From Henriciella sp. AS95 (GTDB lineage Bacteria > Pseudomonadota > Alphaproteobacteria > Caulobacterales > Hyphomonadaceae): a DNA stretch of 64,000 nucleotides. This document shows, piece after piece, positions 1 to 8,273 of the stretch. The position numbers and the translations under genes are program-made. A model generated the notes under the pieces. That model did no database searches. It had not been told where the DNA came from and saw only the letters and a program-made list of their open reading frames with translations. The stretch is taken from contig NZ_JBBMQM010000001.1 of NCBI RefSeq assembly GCF_038900055.1, forward strand, positions 558,001 through 622,000. The letters are read 5' to 3'. The stretch's first letter is position 1; each line of letters starts with the position of its first letter.

Positions 1-108
1 TTTATTTGGTTGCGAAATTTGAAATCTGGGGCACGATTCCCGTGTCCGCACTGATTCGGTGCGGCGATTGATTGGTATAGTCCGCTCTAACACAATCAGG
101 ACCAGGAC

Positions 109-339
109 ATGGCAACAACAACCAAGAAGGCTACGGCGAAAAAGCCAGTAGCAAAAAAGCCGGCCGCCAAAGCCAAGCCCGCCGCAGCGAAGAAGCCTGC
201 GACAGCAAAGGCTGCGACCGCCAGGAAACCCGCTGCGGCGAAGAAACCGGTGGCCGCGAAGAAGCCAGCCTTGGCCGCAAAGAAACCTGCCGTAAAAAAG
301 CCGGCAGCGAAAAAAACGGTCAAGAAAAAAGCGGCCTGA
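109..339 (+). CDS. Histone H1-like Lys/Ala-rich DNA-binding protein
   Basis: This 76-residue protein is almost entirely Ala, Lys and Pro, arranged as imperfect repeats of the unit AAKKPA with a short MATTTKK start. Such composition is known from bacterial histone-H1-like and AlgP-type C-terminal tails, which bind DNA by charge and are intrinsically disordered. No folded domain is visible. A hairpin terminator candidate follows, and rpoH starts about 250 bp downstream. I infer a nucleoid-associated role. Low-complexity composition makes family assignment uncertain, and a phasin- or ribosome-associated role cannot be excluded. The opposite strand also has an open frame, caused by the same repeats. 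Confidence 0.75.
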   Translation: MATTTKKATAKKPVAKKPAAKAKPAAAKKPATAKAATARKPAAAKKPVAAKKPALAAKKPAVKKPAAKKTVKKKAA

Positions 340-362
340 TCACGGTCGTACGCGTACAGATC

Positions 363-400
363 GCCCGCCCATTCGCACGGCGGATGGCGCGGGCATCTTT
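363..400 (+). terminator. Hairpin terminator candidate after the H1-like gene
   Basis: The arms gcccgc (363-368) and gcgggc (389-394) pair, and inside them ccat (369-372) pairs with atgg (384-387) with one bulged base. The stem is followed by atcttt. The stem is strong but the T-run is short. Confidence 0.5.
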
Positions 401-423
401 CTTCGAGAAAAAGCCCGCATGGC

Positions 424-453
424 CTTCATATGGCCGCTTTCAACCCCATTTAT
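424..453 (+). promoter_or_regulatory. Sigma-32 (heat-shock) type promoter of rpoH
   Basis: A -35-like cttcata (424-430) and a -10-like ccccattta (444-452) are separated by 13 bases. The known sigma-32 consensus is CTTGAA, 11-15 bases, CCCATnT, so the -10 element matches fully and the -35 in part. Autoregulation of rpoH from a heat-shock promoter is established in Caulobacter. Here it is inferred from sequence alone. Confidence 0.6.
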
Positions 454-587
454 GCGAGTGCGTGATAAGATGCATGCGCAAACAGGGGAAAGACGCTGCC
501 GCAAAGCGGGGCTAAAAGGCTTTCTCCATAACCGATACGGAACCGATGCCCGTTTCAGGGGTCAGTGAAGTAGACTGGAGAGAAAAT

Positions 588-1475
588 ATGGCGATCAAGA
601 CATCCGTCGCTTTGAGCCCCGAGCAGGGACTCAGCCGATATCTGACAGAAATTCGCAAATTCCCGATGCTGGAAAAGCAGCAGGAATTCATGCTGGCCAA
701 GAAGTGGCAGCAGGACGAAGACACCGATGCCGCCGAGCAGATGGTGACGTCTCACCTGCGCCTCGTCGCCAAGATCGCAATGGGCTATCGCGGCTACGGC
801 CTGCCGATGGCTGAGGTCATCTCCGAAGGCAATGTCGGCCTGATGCAGGCGGTCAAGAAATTCGACCCGGACAAGGGCTTCCGCCTCGCCACATATGCCA
901 TGTGGTGGATCCGGGCTGCGATCCAGGAATACATCCTGCGCAGCTGGAGCCTTGTTAAGCTCGGCACCACGGCCGCCCAGAAAAAGCTTTTCTTCAACCT
1001 CCGCCGCATCAAGGGCGAAATCAACGCGCTCGACGCGGGCGATCTCAAGCCCGAGCAGGTCAAGCACATCGCCGAACAGCTCAACGTTCCTGAAAAGGAC
1101 GTGCGCAGCATGAATGGCCGGATGAGCGGCTCTGATGCCTCCCTGAATGCGCCGATGGGCACTGAGGGTGACATGGAATGGCAGGACTGGCTGACCGACG
1201 ATGAGCCGGGCCAGGCCGAGACCTATGCCAACCGTCAGGAATTCGACAGCCGTATGGAGCTTCTCCAGGAAGCCATGGCAGATCTCTCAGAGCGCGAGCA
1301 GCATATTCTTCAGGAGCGCCGCCTGACCGATGAGCCGAAGACACTCGAAGAGCTGTCAGAGGTTTACAATGTCAGCCGCGAACGCATCCGCCAGATTGAA
1401 GTGCGGGCCTTCGAAAAAATCCAGAAGGCGATGAAGCGCATGGCCAAAGATCAGGGTCTGCCGGTTTCCAGCTAG
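588..1475 (+). CDS. rpoH: RNA polymerase sigma-32 factor RpoH
   Basis: This 295-residue protein is the heat-shock sigma factor that directs RNA polymerase to chaperone and protease promoters. Region 2 (about residues 50-120) has the ATYAMWWIRAAIQEY core. The RpoH box QKKLFFNLR is at residues 131-139, which separates it from housekeeping sigma-70 and RpoS. The region 4 helix-turn-helix (VSRERIRQIE) is near the C terminus. I chose the ATG at 588 because ggagag lies just upstream and MAIKTSVALS fits the family; an ATG at 546 would add 14 atypical residues. The final CTAG also forms the stop of the convergent gene. A sigma-32-like promoter lies about 135 bp upstream. Confidence 0.97.
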   Translation: MAIKTSVALSPEQGLSRYLTEIRKFPMLEKQQEFMLAKKWQQDEDTDAAEQMVTSHLRLVAKIAMGYRGYGLPMAEVISEGNVGLMQAVKKFDPDKGFRLATYAMWWIRAAIQEYILRSWSLVKLGTTAAQKKLFFNLRRIKGEINALDAGDLKPEQVKHIAEQLNVPEKDVRSMNGRMSGSDASLNAPMGTEGDMEWQDWLTDDEPGQAETYANRQEFDSRMELLQEAMADLSEREQHILQERRLTDEPKTLEELSEVYNVSRERIRQIEVRAFEKIQKAMKRMAKDQGLPVSS

Positions 1476-2680
1476 ATCGAGACTTTTGTCTCTGAGGGCT
1501 CCGGGTCCTCGGCCGGTGGGTCGAGGAAGTCCGGGGGCTTCACGCCCATGATGACCGCTGCAATCAGCGATGCCACCGCGACTGTAAACACGATGACGGC
1601 AACCAGCCCGCCGCCCACACCCAGCGTGCGGGTCAGATAGTTCACAATCTCCTCATAGCGAAACACACCGATCGCGGCGGCGATGGCGCCGGCGGATTTC
1701 AGCGCGGTCTCGATATGGCTGGGATAGGTGCGCAGGTGAAAGAAGATGAGCAGCATGGCCCAGACGCCGAAGCCGAGCGCGAAGAGTGGGGCGGTGACGC
1801 GGTAAGCGTTCGACGTGCCATCGCCTGTCAGCAGGGTGGAGGTCGACAGGTAGGCTGCGTTCATCAGCGGCCATAACAGAACGAGCGCGCCGCCAGCCGC
1901 CAGCGGAAACGAGACTTGCTGGACGGCTTTTCCGTAGAGGCGGGTCAAAGGCTTGCGCAACCACACCAGCAGGATGCCGATGAAGAGAAGCGTCAGCAGG
2001 AAGACCATCTTGAACGGCAGGACATAGCGATGGATCGCCGCGAGCAGGGAAGGGTTGTCTGCCTGCAGCGCGTTCACATGGGCGCGGAAGTCCGTCTTGG
2101 CCTGGCAGCAGGCGGCGACCGAAGTCCGCGTACCGGTCGCGAAGCAGAGCTTTTCCTGATCGGCGGCGATCCCATAACGCAGCCAGTCTTCCTCACACCG
2201 GGACTGAAAGGAATGCAGCCCGCCATCGACATCCGCCATGATGTGAAGCTGGAGCAAGGCTTCACCGATCGAGGCGCGGCGCGCGGCTGGGTCTTCGCTC
2301 TCGCGGCTTTCGTCAGCAACGATAGCGTCCGGCGCGACCTCGAAAATGGACCGTGTATTCGACGCGGCAAAGGCTGACGACAGAAGGAAGGCGAGCGCGC
2401 CCATGACGACGCCCACGGAAAGAAGGGTCACCCACCCGCCTTTGATCTTGCCGGTGCCGAGTGCATCGACAAGCAGCACGGCGGGCCGCCAGAACGCGAT
2501 CAGGGCGAGCAGGCCGGCAATCGGAAAGAACAGGAAATTATGCGCGAACAGGGTCGCCATCTGGATGGCGAGACCTTCTGGCGCGAATTCATAGAAGAGG
2601 ACGCCGACCTCCGCGAGGAAGGCCGTATAGAGCACCGCAAAGAAGACCGTTACCGCGATGCGCGATGCGATATGTGTCAT
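1472..2680 (-). CDS. Polytopic membrane protein of unknown function
   Basis: This protein of about 402 residues has several hydrophobic segments: two near the N terminus, one near residue 80, then a soluble cysteine-containing loop of about 120 residues, then four or five further segments to the C terminus. I do not recognise a family. The loop carries clustered cysteines (FATGTRTSVAACC region), suggesting an extracytoplasmic disulfide-bonded domain. An in-frame GTG at 2695 would add five residues. Its stop codon overlaps that of rpoH in the sequence CTAG. It stands alone on its strand, divergent from the methyltransferase gene. Confidence 0.7.
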   Translation of the reverse strand: MTHIASRIAVTVFFAVLYTAFLAEVGVLFYEFAPEGLAIQMATLFAHNFLFFPIAGLLALIAFWRPAVLLVDALGTGKIKGGWVTLLSVGVVMGALAFLLSSAFAASNTRSIFEVAPDAIVADESRESEDPAARRASIGEALLQLHIMADVDGGLHSFQSRCEEDWLRYGIAADQEKLCFATGTRTSVAACCQAKTDFRAHVNALQADNPSLLAAIHRYVLPFKMVFLLTLLFIGILLVWLRKPLTRLYGKAVQQVSFPLAAGGALVLLWPLMNAAYLSTSTLLTGDGTSNAYRVTAPLFALGFGVWAMLLIFFHLRTYPSHIETALKSAGAIAAAIGVFRYEEIVNYLTRTLGVGGGLVAVIVFTVAVASLIAAVIMGVKPPDFLDPPAEDPEPSETKVSI

Positions 2681-2763
2681 CTGCCTCTGTCCCACCCATT
2701 GTCCCTCAATCGGGAGTGATGGCCGACCCTAGCGTGAAAAGCCAGTCCGGGGAATAAAGGGCC

Positions 2764-3558
2764 ATGCCGATAATCCGAATCGAAAACGCCGAAGATCCGC
2801 GCCTCGCGCCCTATATCTCGATCCGCGAGCGAGACCTGACCGGCCGCGCCGATGGACGCTTTATTGTCGAGGGCAAGGTGACGCTCGGTATTCTGGCTGA
2901 GCGGTCGCGCTTCGACATCGAGAGCGTGTTCATTGGAGAGAGCCGGGTGGAGCCGCTGAGTGAAACACTGGCGAAGCTGCCGCCCTCAGTGCCGGTCTAT
3001 GTCGCGCCGCAGGCGGTGATGGATGAGGTCGCGGGGTTCGCGATCCACCGGGGTGTTCTGGCTTGCGCCAAGAAAGGGCCTGCCCTGCCGCTCGCCGACC
3101 TGGTGTTGAATGAGACCGTGCTCGTGCTCAATGATATTTCGAACCATGACAATGTCGGTGCTGCGTTTCGAAACGCGGCGGCGTTCGGTGTTGGCGGTGT
3201 CTTGCTCGATGAGCGTAGCTGCGACCCGCTCTATCGCAAATCCATAAGGGTGTCGGCCGGCAGTGCGCTCTGGTTGCCCTTCCGCCATGGCGGTACGGGT
3301 GAGGATCATATCAGCGCTCTGGAAGACGCCGGCTTCGATATCTGGGCGATGACGCCGTCTCTGGAGGCAGAGGCGCTGCACGCCGTCCCGGCCGGAAAAA
3401 AGACCGCGATCCTGCTCGGCGCTGAAGGGCCCGGCCTCCCGCGCGCGTTGATTGATCGCTGCCGTCCCGTGCGAATTGCAATGGCGCCGGGCTTTGACAG
3501 CATCAATGTCGCGACCGCAGGCGCGGTTGCGCTCGCCCATCTGTACACAACCAGATAG
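2764..3558 (+). CDS. SpoU/TrmH-family rRNA/tRNA 2'-O-methyltransferase
   Basis: This 264-residue protein is a SPOUT-class methyltransferase that uses S-adenosylmethionine to methylate a ribose 2'-OH in rRNA or tRNA. The C-terminal half carries the family motifs: motif 1 NVGAAFRNAAAFG with the catalytic Arg, motif 2 LGAEGPGLP and motif 3 SINVATAGAVALAH, which form the knotted cofactor site. The N-terminal part (ERDLTGRADGRFIVEGK) resembles the substrate-binding domain of RlmB/TrmH proteins. The exact target nucleotide cannot be read from sequence. It is probably monocistronic, since the next gene has its own ribosome binding site. Confidence 0.9.
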   Translation: MPIIRIENAEDPRLAPYISIRERDLTGRADGRFIVEGKVTLGILAERSRFDIESVFIGESRVEPLSETLAKLPPSVPVYVAPQAVMDEVAGFAIHRGVLACAKKGPALPLADLVLNETVLVLNDISNHDNVGAAFRNAAAFGVGGVLLDERSCDPLYRKSIRVSAGSALWLPFRHGGTGEDHISALEDAGFDIWAMTPSLEAEALHAVPAGKKTAILLGAEGPGLPRALIDRCRPVRIAMAPGFDSINVATAGAVALAHLYTTR

Positions 3559-3642
3559 CTGCGCTCCGAGAGACGTGTCGGGGAACAGGCAGGGCACACG
3601 CCCCGTTGCTTCATTGATCAAATGACCAAACAGGAGAGCAGA

Positions 3643-3969
3643 ATGCTCAAAGTGATACTTCCCGCCGCCGCAGCCCTTGCGTTTGTAGGCGCGATTCACG
3701 CTGATCCGCCTGGCCATGCCAAGGGCGATAATCTGCCGCCGGGTCTTGCCAAGCAGAACAAGGTGCCACCGGGCCACGCCAAGAAGATGTGGAAGCGCGG
3801 AGAAGCGCTGCCGCTTCGCTATCGTGATGGGCGCATTTCCGATTGGGAACGATATGATCTGCGGCGCGCACCCGACGGCTATCGCTGGGTCCGCGTCGAC
3901 AATGAGGCTTACCTGATTGATGTGACCAGCGGCATTATCACTGAAGCGGTCATCTCGGCCTTTAACTAG
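3643..3969 (+). CDS. RcnB-like small secreted protein
   Basis: This 108-residue protein has a signal peptide ([20 protein letters not shown]) followed by a DPPGHAKG-rich linker and a C-terminal region with [20 protein letters not shown], the core of the RcnB family of periplasmic proteins. E. coli RcnB takes part in nickel/cobalt homeostasis; in alphaproteobacteria the role of homologues is mostly unknown. The ATG at 3643 is preferred over 3622 because aggag lies at 3632-3636 and the signal peptide then starts cleanly. The stop overlaps that of purA in the sequence CTAG. Confidence 0.85.
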   Translation: MLKVILPAAAALAFVGAIHADPPGHAKGDNLPPGLAKQNKVPPGHAKKMWKRGEALPLRYRDGRISDWERYDLRRAPDGYRWVRVDNEAYLIDVTSGIITEAVISAFN

Positions 3970-5261
3970 ACCCGTTCGAATGGGTCCCGCATCAGGATGA
4001 CGTCTTCGCGCTCTGGGGATGTCGACACCAATGCGCAGGGCTTCCCGACAAGCTCTTCCAGCCGCCGGACATATTTCACGGCCTCTGCTGGCAGATCATT
4101 CCAGCTGCGAGCCCCCGCCGTAGACCCTGTCCATCCGGGCAGGGTTTCGTATATCGGCTCAACAGCGGCCTGATCGGTCAGTCCGGCGGGATAATGGTCG
4201 ATCACCTCGCCATTCAGCTTGTAGGCCGTGCAGACTTTTATCTCTTCAAAGCCATCGAGAACGTCCAGCTTGGTTAGCGCGAGACCGTTGACGCCAGATG
4301 TCGCGCAGGCCTGACGCACCATGACGCTATCGAACCAGCCGCAGCGGCGTGTGCGGCCGGTATTTACGCCGATCTCGCGCCCGATTGTGCCGAGCCTATG
4401 ACCGATCTCATTGTCCTGTTCGGTTGGGAAGGGGCCAGCGCCAACCCGGGTGGTGTAAGCTTTTGCCAGGCCGAGGACGTAGGAGATCGCGCCGGGGCCA
4501 ACACCTGCGCCCGCAGAGGCATTGCCAGCCACGACATTGGAAGACGTCACAAATGGGTAGGTGCCGTGATCGACATCCAGCATGACGCCCTGCGCGCCTT
4601 CGAAGAGAATTCGCTTGTCGGCGCGAACCTGCTCGTCCAGCACCTTCCAGACCGGTTGCGCATAAGCGAGGATTTGCGGCGCAATTTTCAGGAGGTCAGC
4701 TTTCAGCTGGTCGCCGTCCGGCTCGGGCAGGTCCAGGCCGCCACGTAGCGGGCGGTGATGGGCCAGCAGGCGTTCGATCTTGAGGTCGAGGGCGGCTGGA
4801 TCGGCGAGGTCGGCGACGCGGATGGCGCGGCGGCCGACGCGGTCTTCATAGGCCGGGCCGATACCACGTTTGGTGGTGCCGATCTGGGCATTGCCAAGCG
4901 CGCCCTCGCGAGCGGCATCGATATCCTTGTGCCAGGGCAGGATAAGCGAGGCATTGTCCGCCAGCACCAGCGTCTCCGGCGTCACCTCGACGCCTTGCGA
5001 CTGGATGCCCTCAATTTCCTGAAGCATGTGCCACGGATCGACCACGACGCCATTGCCGATAACGGAAAGCTTGCCGCCGCGAACGAGGCCGGACGGCAGG
5101 AGCGCGAGCTTGAAGACCTTGCCGTCGATGACGAGCGTATGGCCGGCATTATGGCCGCCCTGAAAACGGACCACAGTATCGGCGCGGCTCGAAAGCCAAT
5201 CGACGATTTTGCCCTTGCCTTCATCGCCCCACTGGGCACCGACAACAACCACACCAGCCAT
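3966..5261 (-). CDS. purA: Adenylosuccinate synthetase
   Basis: This 431-residue cytoplasmic enzyme condenses IMP with aspartate, using GTP, to give adenylosuccinate, the first committed step from IMP to AMP. The N-terminal WGDEGKGK phosphate-binding loop, [20 protein letters not shown] and [12 protein letters not shown] motifs are all present, and the length is usual. Its stop overlaps the RcnB-like gene. It sits upstream of no other purine gene here; purK and purE lie 53 kb away in this window. Confidence 0.98.
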   Translation of the reverse strand: MAGVVVVGAQWGDEGKGKIVDWLSSRADTVVRFQGGHNAGHTLVIDGKVFKLALLPSGLVRGGKLSVIGNGVVVDPWHMLQEIEGIQSQGVEVTPETLVLADNASLILPWHKDIDAAREGALGNAQIGTTKRGIGPAYEDRVGRRAIRVADLADPAALDLKIERLLAHHRPLRGGLDLPEPDGDQLKADLLKIAPQILAYAQPVWKVLDEQVRADKRILFEGAQGVMLDVDHGTYPFVTSSNVVAGNASAGAGVGPGAISYVLGLAKAYTTRVGAGPFPTEQDNEIGHRLGTIGREIGVNTGRTRRCGWFDSVMVRQACATSGVNGLALTKLDVLDGFEEIKVCTAYKLNGEVIDHYPAGLTDQAAVEPIYETLPGWTGSTAGARSWNDLPAEAVKYVRRLEELVGKPCALVSTSPEREDVILMRDPFERV

Positions 5262-5356
5262 GGGTTCGCACTCCTTGAGATCCCGTGCGCCACAGACAGT
5301 GTTTACCGGCGAATTTCAAGAGGCGAATTGTCGTCTGTCCCCAGAGAATACTAGCG

Positions 5357-6823
5357 TCAGGCGAGCTCGTAATCCTCGACTTTCACCTCGGCGACGGCCT
5401 TGGCGTAATCGCGGGTGTGAGACGACCAGTTCTGTGTGATCCGGCCATCCTCGGTCTTGTACCAGGAATTGCAGGCATCATCGGCCCAGACCGTCTTCTT
5501 CAGCTTGTCCTGAAGCTCTTTATTCCACCGGTCCTGGGCGGCCTTCTTCGGCATCAGGGCGCTTGCGGATGCCTCATCGAGCGCGGCCAGCGCCTTGATC
5601 ATGTACTCAACCTGCCGCTCCAGCATGAAGGTGATGGAGTTGTGGCCAAGATTGGTGTTCGGGCCGTACAGCACGAAGAGGTTCGGGAACTCGGCCACGG
5701 TGATCCCGGCATACGCCTCAGGATGATCGGCCCAGACCTCATTGAGGTGGTGGCCGTTCAGCCCCTCGACATCGACCGACCAGTTCCAGCCGGTTGTTTC
5801 GAAGCCCGTTGCGAAGACGAGAATGTCGAACTCATGGTGTTTGCCGTCCGGGGTGGTGACGCCTGTCTCGTCGATGGATTCCGGCGCGCTTGTGATGAGT
5901 TCGACATTGTCGCGCTCAAGCGCGGGGTAATAGTCGTCCGCGATCAGGATGCGGCGGCAGCCAACCGGGTAATCGGGGGTCAGCTTCTTGCGCAGCTCGG
6001 GGTCGCTGATCTGTGCGTTCAAGTGGTTGAGAGCGATCGTGGTGTAGGCCTCACGGCCGGCCTCCGTCCACTCGAAGACCTGCCAGAAGAAATGGTCGGC
6101 ATTGTCGTAGATCAGCTGGCGCTGACGGGCGCCAAGTTCCATCGCCGTCTCCGGCTCGGTGAACATCAGGGCCTGTTCTTGCGGTGTGATCGGTATATCA
6201 CGGCGCGGGGTGACCCAGTTCGGCGTGCGCTGGAAGACGGTGAGGTGAGCGGCGGTTTTCGCCATTTCGGGGATGAGTTGTACCGCGCTGGCGGCCGAGC
6301 CGATGACGCCCACGCGTTTGCCTTCCCACGACACAGAATGGTCCCAGCGGGCCGAATGCATCTTCGCGCCCTTGAAGCTGTCGATGCCATCGATGTCTGG
6401 CCAGTTCGGCCGGTTCAGCTGTCCCAGCGCCCCGACGAGGATATCGCCCTCATAGGTTTTTCCGCTTTCAGTGGTGACGGTCCATTTATTGGTGGTCTCA
6501 TTCCAGATGGCCGTGCGGGCGGCATCATTGAGGTGAAGGTTGGGGCGCAGCTGGTAGCGGTCGGTGATCTCTTCAGCGTAGGCCTGGATTTCCGGGCCTT
6601 GGGGGAAAGCCCGCGTCCAGTTGATGCTCTGCGCGAAAGACAGCTGGTAAAGCGCGACGGGCACGTCGCAGGCGCAGCCGGGATAGGTGTTCTCGAACCA
6701 GGTGCCGCCGACCTTTGGGTTGCAGTCGAGCAGGTCAAAACTGTGACCGGCCTCCTGCAGCTTGATGGCACCCGTCAGCCCGCCGAGACCGGCGCCTATG
6801 ATGATGGCGTGTTTCTGAGCCAT
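5357..6823 (-). CDS. Flavin-dependent monooxygenase, Baeyer-Villiger type
   Basis: This 488-residue FAD/NADPH enzyme probably inserts oxygen next to a ketone or oxidises a heteroatom. The N terminus has the FAD-binding GAGLGG (10-15) and VGGTW (38-42), then YPGCACD (48-53). The Baeyer-Villiger fingerprint FxGxxxHxxxWD occupies 150-161, and a second dinucleotide motif GVIGSAAS starts at 172. The fingerprint is diagnostic for type I enzymes. The substrate is unknown; steroid, cyclic or alkyl ketones are all possible. Translation start is fixed by an agggagg five bases before the ATG, but that element is buried in a hairpin (see the regulatory entry). The PagL-like gene lies 77 bp upstream on the same strand. 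Confidence 0.9.
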   Translation of the reverse strand: MAQKHAIIIGAGLGGLTGAIKLQEAGHSFDLLDCNPKVGGTWFENTYPGCACDVPVALYQLSFAQSINWTRAFPQGPEIQAYAEEITDRYQLRPNLHLNDAARTAIWNETTNKWTVTTESGKTYEGDILVGALGQLNRPNWPDIDGIDSFKGAKMHSARWDHSVSWEGKRVGVIGSAASAVQLIPEMAKTAAHLTVFQRTPNWVTPRRDIPITPQEQALMFTEPETAMELGARQRQLIYDNADHFFWQVFEWTEAGREAYTTIALNHLNAQISDPELRKKLTPDYPVGCRRILIADDYYPALERDNVELITSAPESIDETGVTTPDGKHHEFDILVFATGFETTGWNWSVDVEGLNGHHLNEVWADHPEAYAGITVAEFPNLFVLYGPNTNLGHNSITFMLERQVEYMIKALAALDEASASALMPKKAAQDRWNKELQDKLKKTVWADDACNSWYKTEDGRITQNWSSHTRDYAKAVAEVKVEDYELA

Positions 6824-6828
6824 GCATT

Positions 6829-6856
6829 CCTCCCTGAATTTATATTTTCAGGGAGG
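6829..6856 (-). promoter_or_regulatory. Hairpin sequestering the ribosome binding site of the monooxygenase
   Basis: On the plus strand cctccctga (6829-6837) and tcagggagg (6848-6856) form a perfect 9-bp stem around a 10-base all-A/T loop. In the minus-strand mRNA the 3' arm contains the Shine-Dalgarno agggagg, five bases before the ATG at 6823. The structure should block initiation until melted or bound. No T-run follows, so it is a poor terminator. Confidence 0.55.
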
Positions 6857-6900
6857 ATTCGCCTTCTGTGCGATCAATGCAAGCCTGACGAAGCGGAAGC

Positions 6901-7488
6901 CTACTCAGTGAAGCGCCAGTAAGCGCGCACGCCGACATTATCGACGCCCTGATTGCGGCCATTGCCGAGGATCTGGCCATGGGACAGATGTTCGTACTGC
7001 AGCTGCAGGCCCCAATTGGCGCCGAAATCCTTGTTCAGCGCGAGACCCGTGCGGAAGAGGTCCTCAGATCCGTAATAGACATTCTCGCGTGCAAAGGCGT
7101 CGCTGCGCGGGTCGCCCTGCGGGAACGGGCTTTCCAGCGCGCCGTCATGGATGACATAGCCAAGGCTTGGCTCAACCGACCAGCCCTGGGCGAAATCCCA
7201 GTTCCACATCAGGCCGAAACCGCCAAAGTTCGTGTTTCCGGCTGTGTTGTAGGACCCGACAATATAAGGGCGTGGTTCGAAGATGAAGGACAGGAAGTCC
7301 GGGCTGGCGAAGACGATTTCGCCTTCGATATTGGGGCCGTCTTCCTTGTCGGCATTCTTGCAGTCGATGACGCAGATATTATGCTGCATCACGCCGAGGC
7401 GGGCTTCCTCCACCAGTTGGGCATCAGCAGTGAGGGCCGGGATAGTGGCGGCAGTGGTCAGCGCGGCGGTAGCAAGAAGGCGTTTCAT
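6901..7488 (-). CDS. Acyloxyacyl hydrolase, PagL-like lipid A 3-O-deacylase
   Basis: This 195-residue protein starts with a signal peptide ending TADA/Q and has the alternating pattern of an outer-membrane beta-barrel with a terminal aromatic (YWRFTE). PagL enzymes remove the 3-O-acyl chain from lipid A, tuning outer-membrane permeability and immune recognition. The catalytic His-x-Ser region is seen as QYEHLSHGQ in the second-last strand. A DUF-type periplasmic segment with two cysteines follows the signal peptide. Its gene lies between the flavodoxin-like gene and the monooxygenase on the same strand. Confidence 0.82.
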   Translation of the reverse strand: MKRLLATAALTTAATIPALTADAQLVEEARLGVMQHNICVIDCKNADKEDGPNIEGEIVFASPDFLSFIFEPRPYIVGSYNTAGNTNFGGFGLMWNWDFAQGWSVEPSLGYVIHDGALESPFPQGDPRSDAFARENVYYGSEDLFRTGLALNKDFGANWGLQLQYEHLSHGQILGNGRNQGVDNVGVRAYWRFTE

Positions 7489-7507
7489 GGCGAATCCTTA
7501 AGTGTAA

Positions 7508-7535
7508 GACCCGCCCAGAAAGAACCGGGCGGGCC
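7508..7535 (-). terminator. Hairpin terminator candidate after the flavodoxin-like gene
   Basis: The arms cccgccc (7510-7516) and gggcggg (7527-7533) form a 7-bp GC stem downstream of the minus-strand flavodoxin gene and before the PagL-like ATG. There is no clear T-run, so termination may be partial. Confidence 0.4.
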
Positions 7536-7581
7536 TAAAATCAAGAGGTTTGAAACCGTGCGCGGGCGGAATGCTCAGGCG

Positions 7582-8172
7582 TTATGCTTTTCCTGCCACC
7601 CAACGCTTCGTGACCTCAGCAACGCGTTTGCCGAAGTCTTCGGCCGTCTCGAGATCGGCTTTGTCAGGTGTCTGTTCGGCTGGCAGGTCTGTCAGGGCCT
7701 GCGTGCCGAGGCCGATCATGTGGCCGGCGCGATTCCAGGCGGTCTCATAGTCGCTCTGGCTGGAATTATAGCCGGAAAATGCCCCGTAATTGGCCCAGAT
7801 CATGCCGTGCTGACCGGCCAGGATGGCGAGCTGCTGCAGCGTGTTGAGCTTGTCGCCCGCGAGCGAGCCTGAGTTGGTGAAACCGGCACCGATCTTGTCG
7901 CGCCAGCCCTGGTTCATCCAGACTTTGGATGTCGCATCCTGGAACTGTTTAAAGACGGCTGAGGCAGAGCCCATATAGGTGGGCGCGCCAAAAATGATGC
8001 CGTCGGCGTCTGCGAGTGCGTCCCACGGGCCTTCGTCTGGATTGGTGAGGTCGTCGGCCTTGAGGACGGTCACATCGACCCCGTCGACGGCGCTGGCCCC
8101 TTTTTCAACATGCTCAGCCACTTTGGCGGTGTGGCCATAGCCGGAATGGTAGACGATTGCGAGTTTGGTCAT
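7582..8172 (-). CDS. Flavodoxin-fold NAD(P)H:quinone oxidoreductase-like protein
   Basis: This 196-residue protein has the flavodoxin-like FMN-binding fold. The N-terminal strand and phosphate loop read KLAIVYHSGYGHT, followed by IIFGAPTYMGSAS and TNSGSLAGDK, typical of WrbA-like and related flavoproteins that reduce quinones with two electrons. WrbA signature residues are only partly present, so a generic flavodoxin family label is safer. The ATG at 8172 is chosen because ggag lies seven bases upstream; one at 8184 would add four residues. It is preceded on its strand by serA. Confidence 0.85.
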   Translation of the reverse strand: MTKLAIVYHSGYGHTAKVAEHVEKGASAVDGVDVTVLKADDLTNPDEGPWDALADADGIIFGAPTYMGSASAVFKQFQDATSKVWMNQGWRDKIGAGFTNSGSLAGDKLNTLQQLAILAGQHGMIWANYGAFSGYNSSQSDYETAWNRAGHMIGLGTQALTDLPAEQTPDKADLETAEDFGKRVAEVTKRWVAGKA

Positions 8173-8215
8173 GAATGGCTCCATTGAATCTGCTTTCGCA
8201 ACATCAGGTGGAGCG

Positions 8216-8247
8216 GCCTGTTCCGGAGCGCAGCCCCCGGAACAGGC
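8216..8247 (-). terminator. Strong hairpin downstream of serA
   Basis: The arms gcctgttccgg (8216-8226) and ccggaacaggc (8237-8247) pair over 11 bp with a 10-base loop, between the stop of serA and the next minus-strand gene. There is no T-run, so it could be a Rho-dependent or mRNA 3'-end stabilising hairpin. Confidence 0.5.
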
Positions 8248-8273
8248 ATAAGTGTTATGAAACGGGCCGTGTC

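Noticed and set aside
96-323. Open frame antisense to the H1-like gene
   Set aside because: Phe/Ala-rich translation produced by reading AAG-GCC repeats backwards; no ribosome binding site and no known family.
5285-6922. Long plus-strand open frame (545 codons) over the monooxygenase gene
   Set aside because: It is antisense to a clear flavoprotein with all motifs, and its translation matches nothing I know. High GC yields such shadows.
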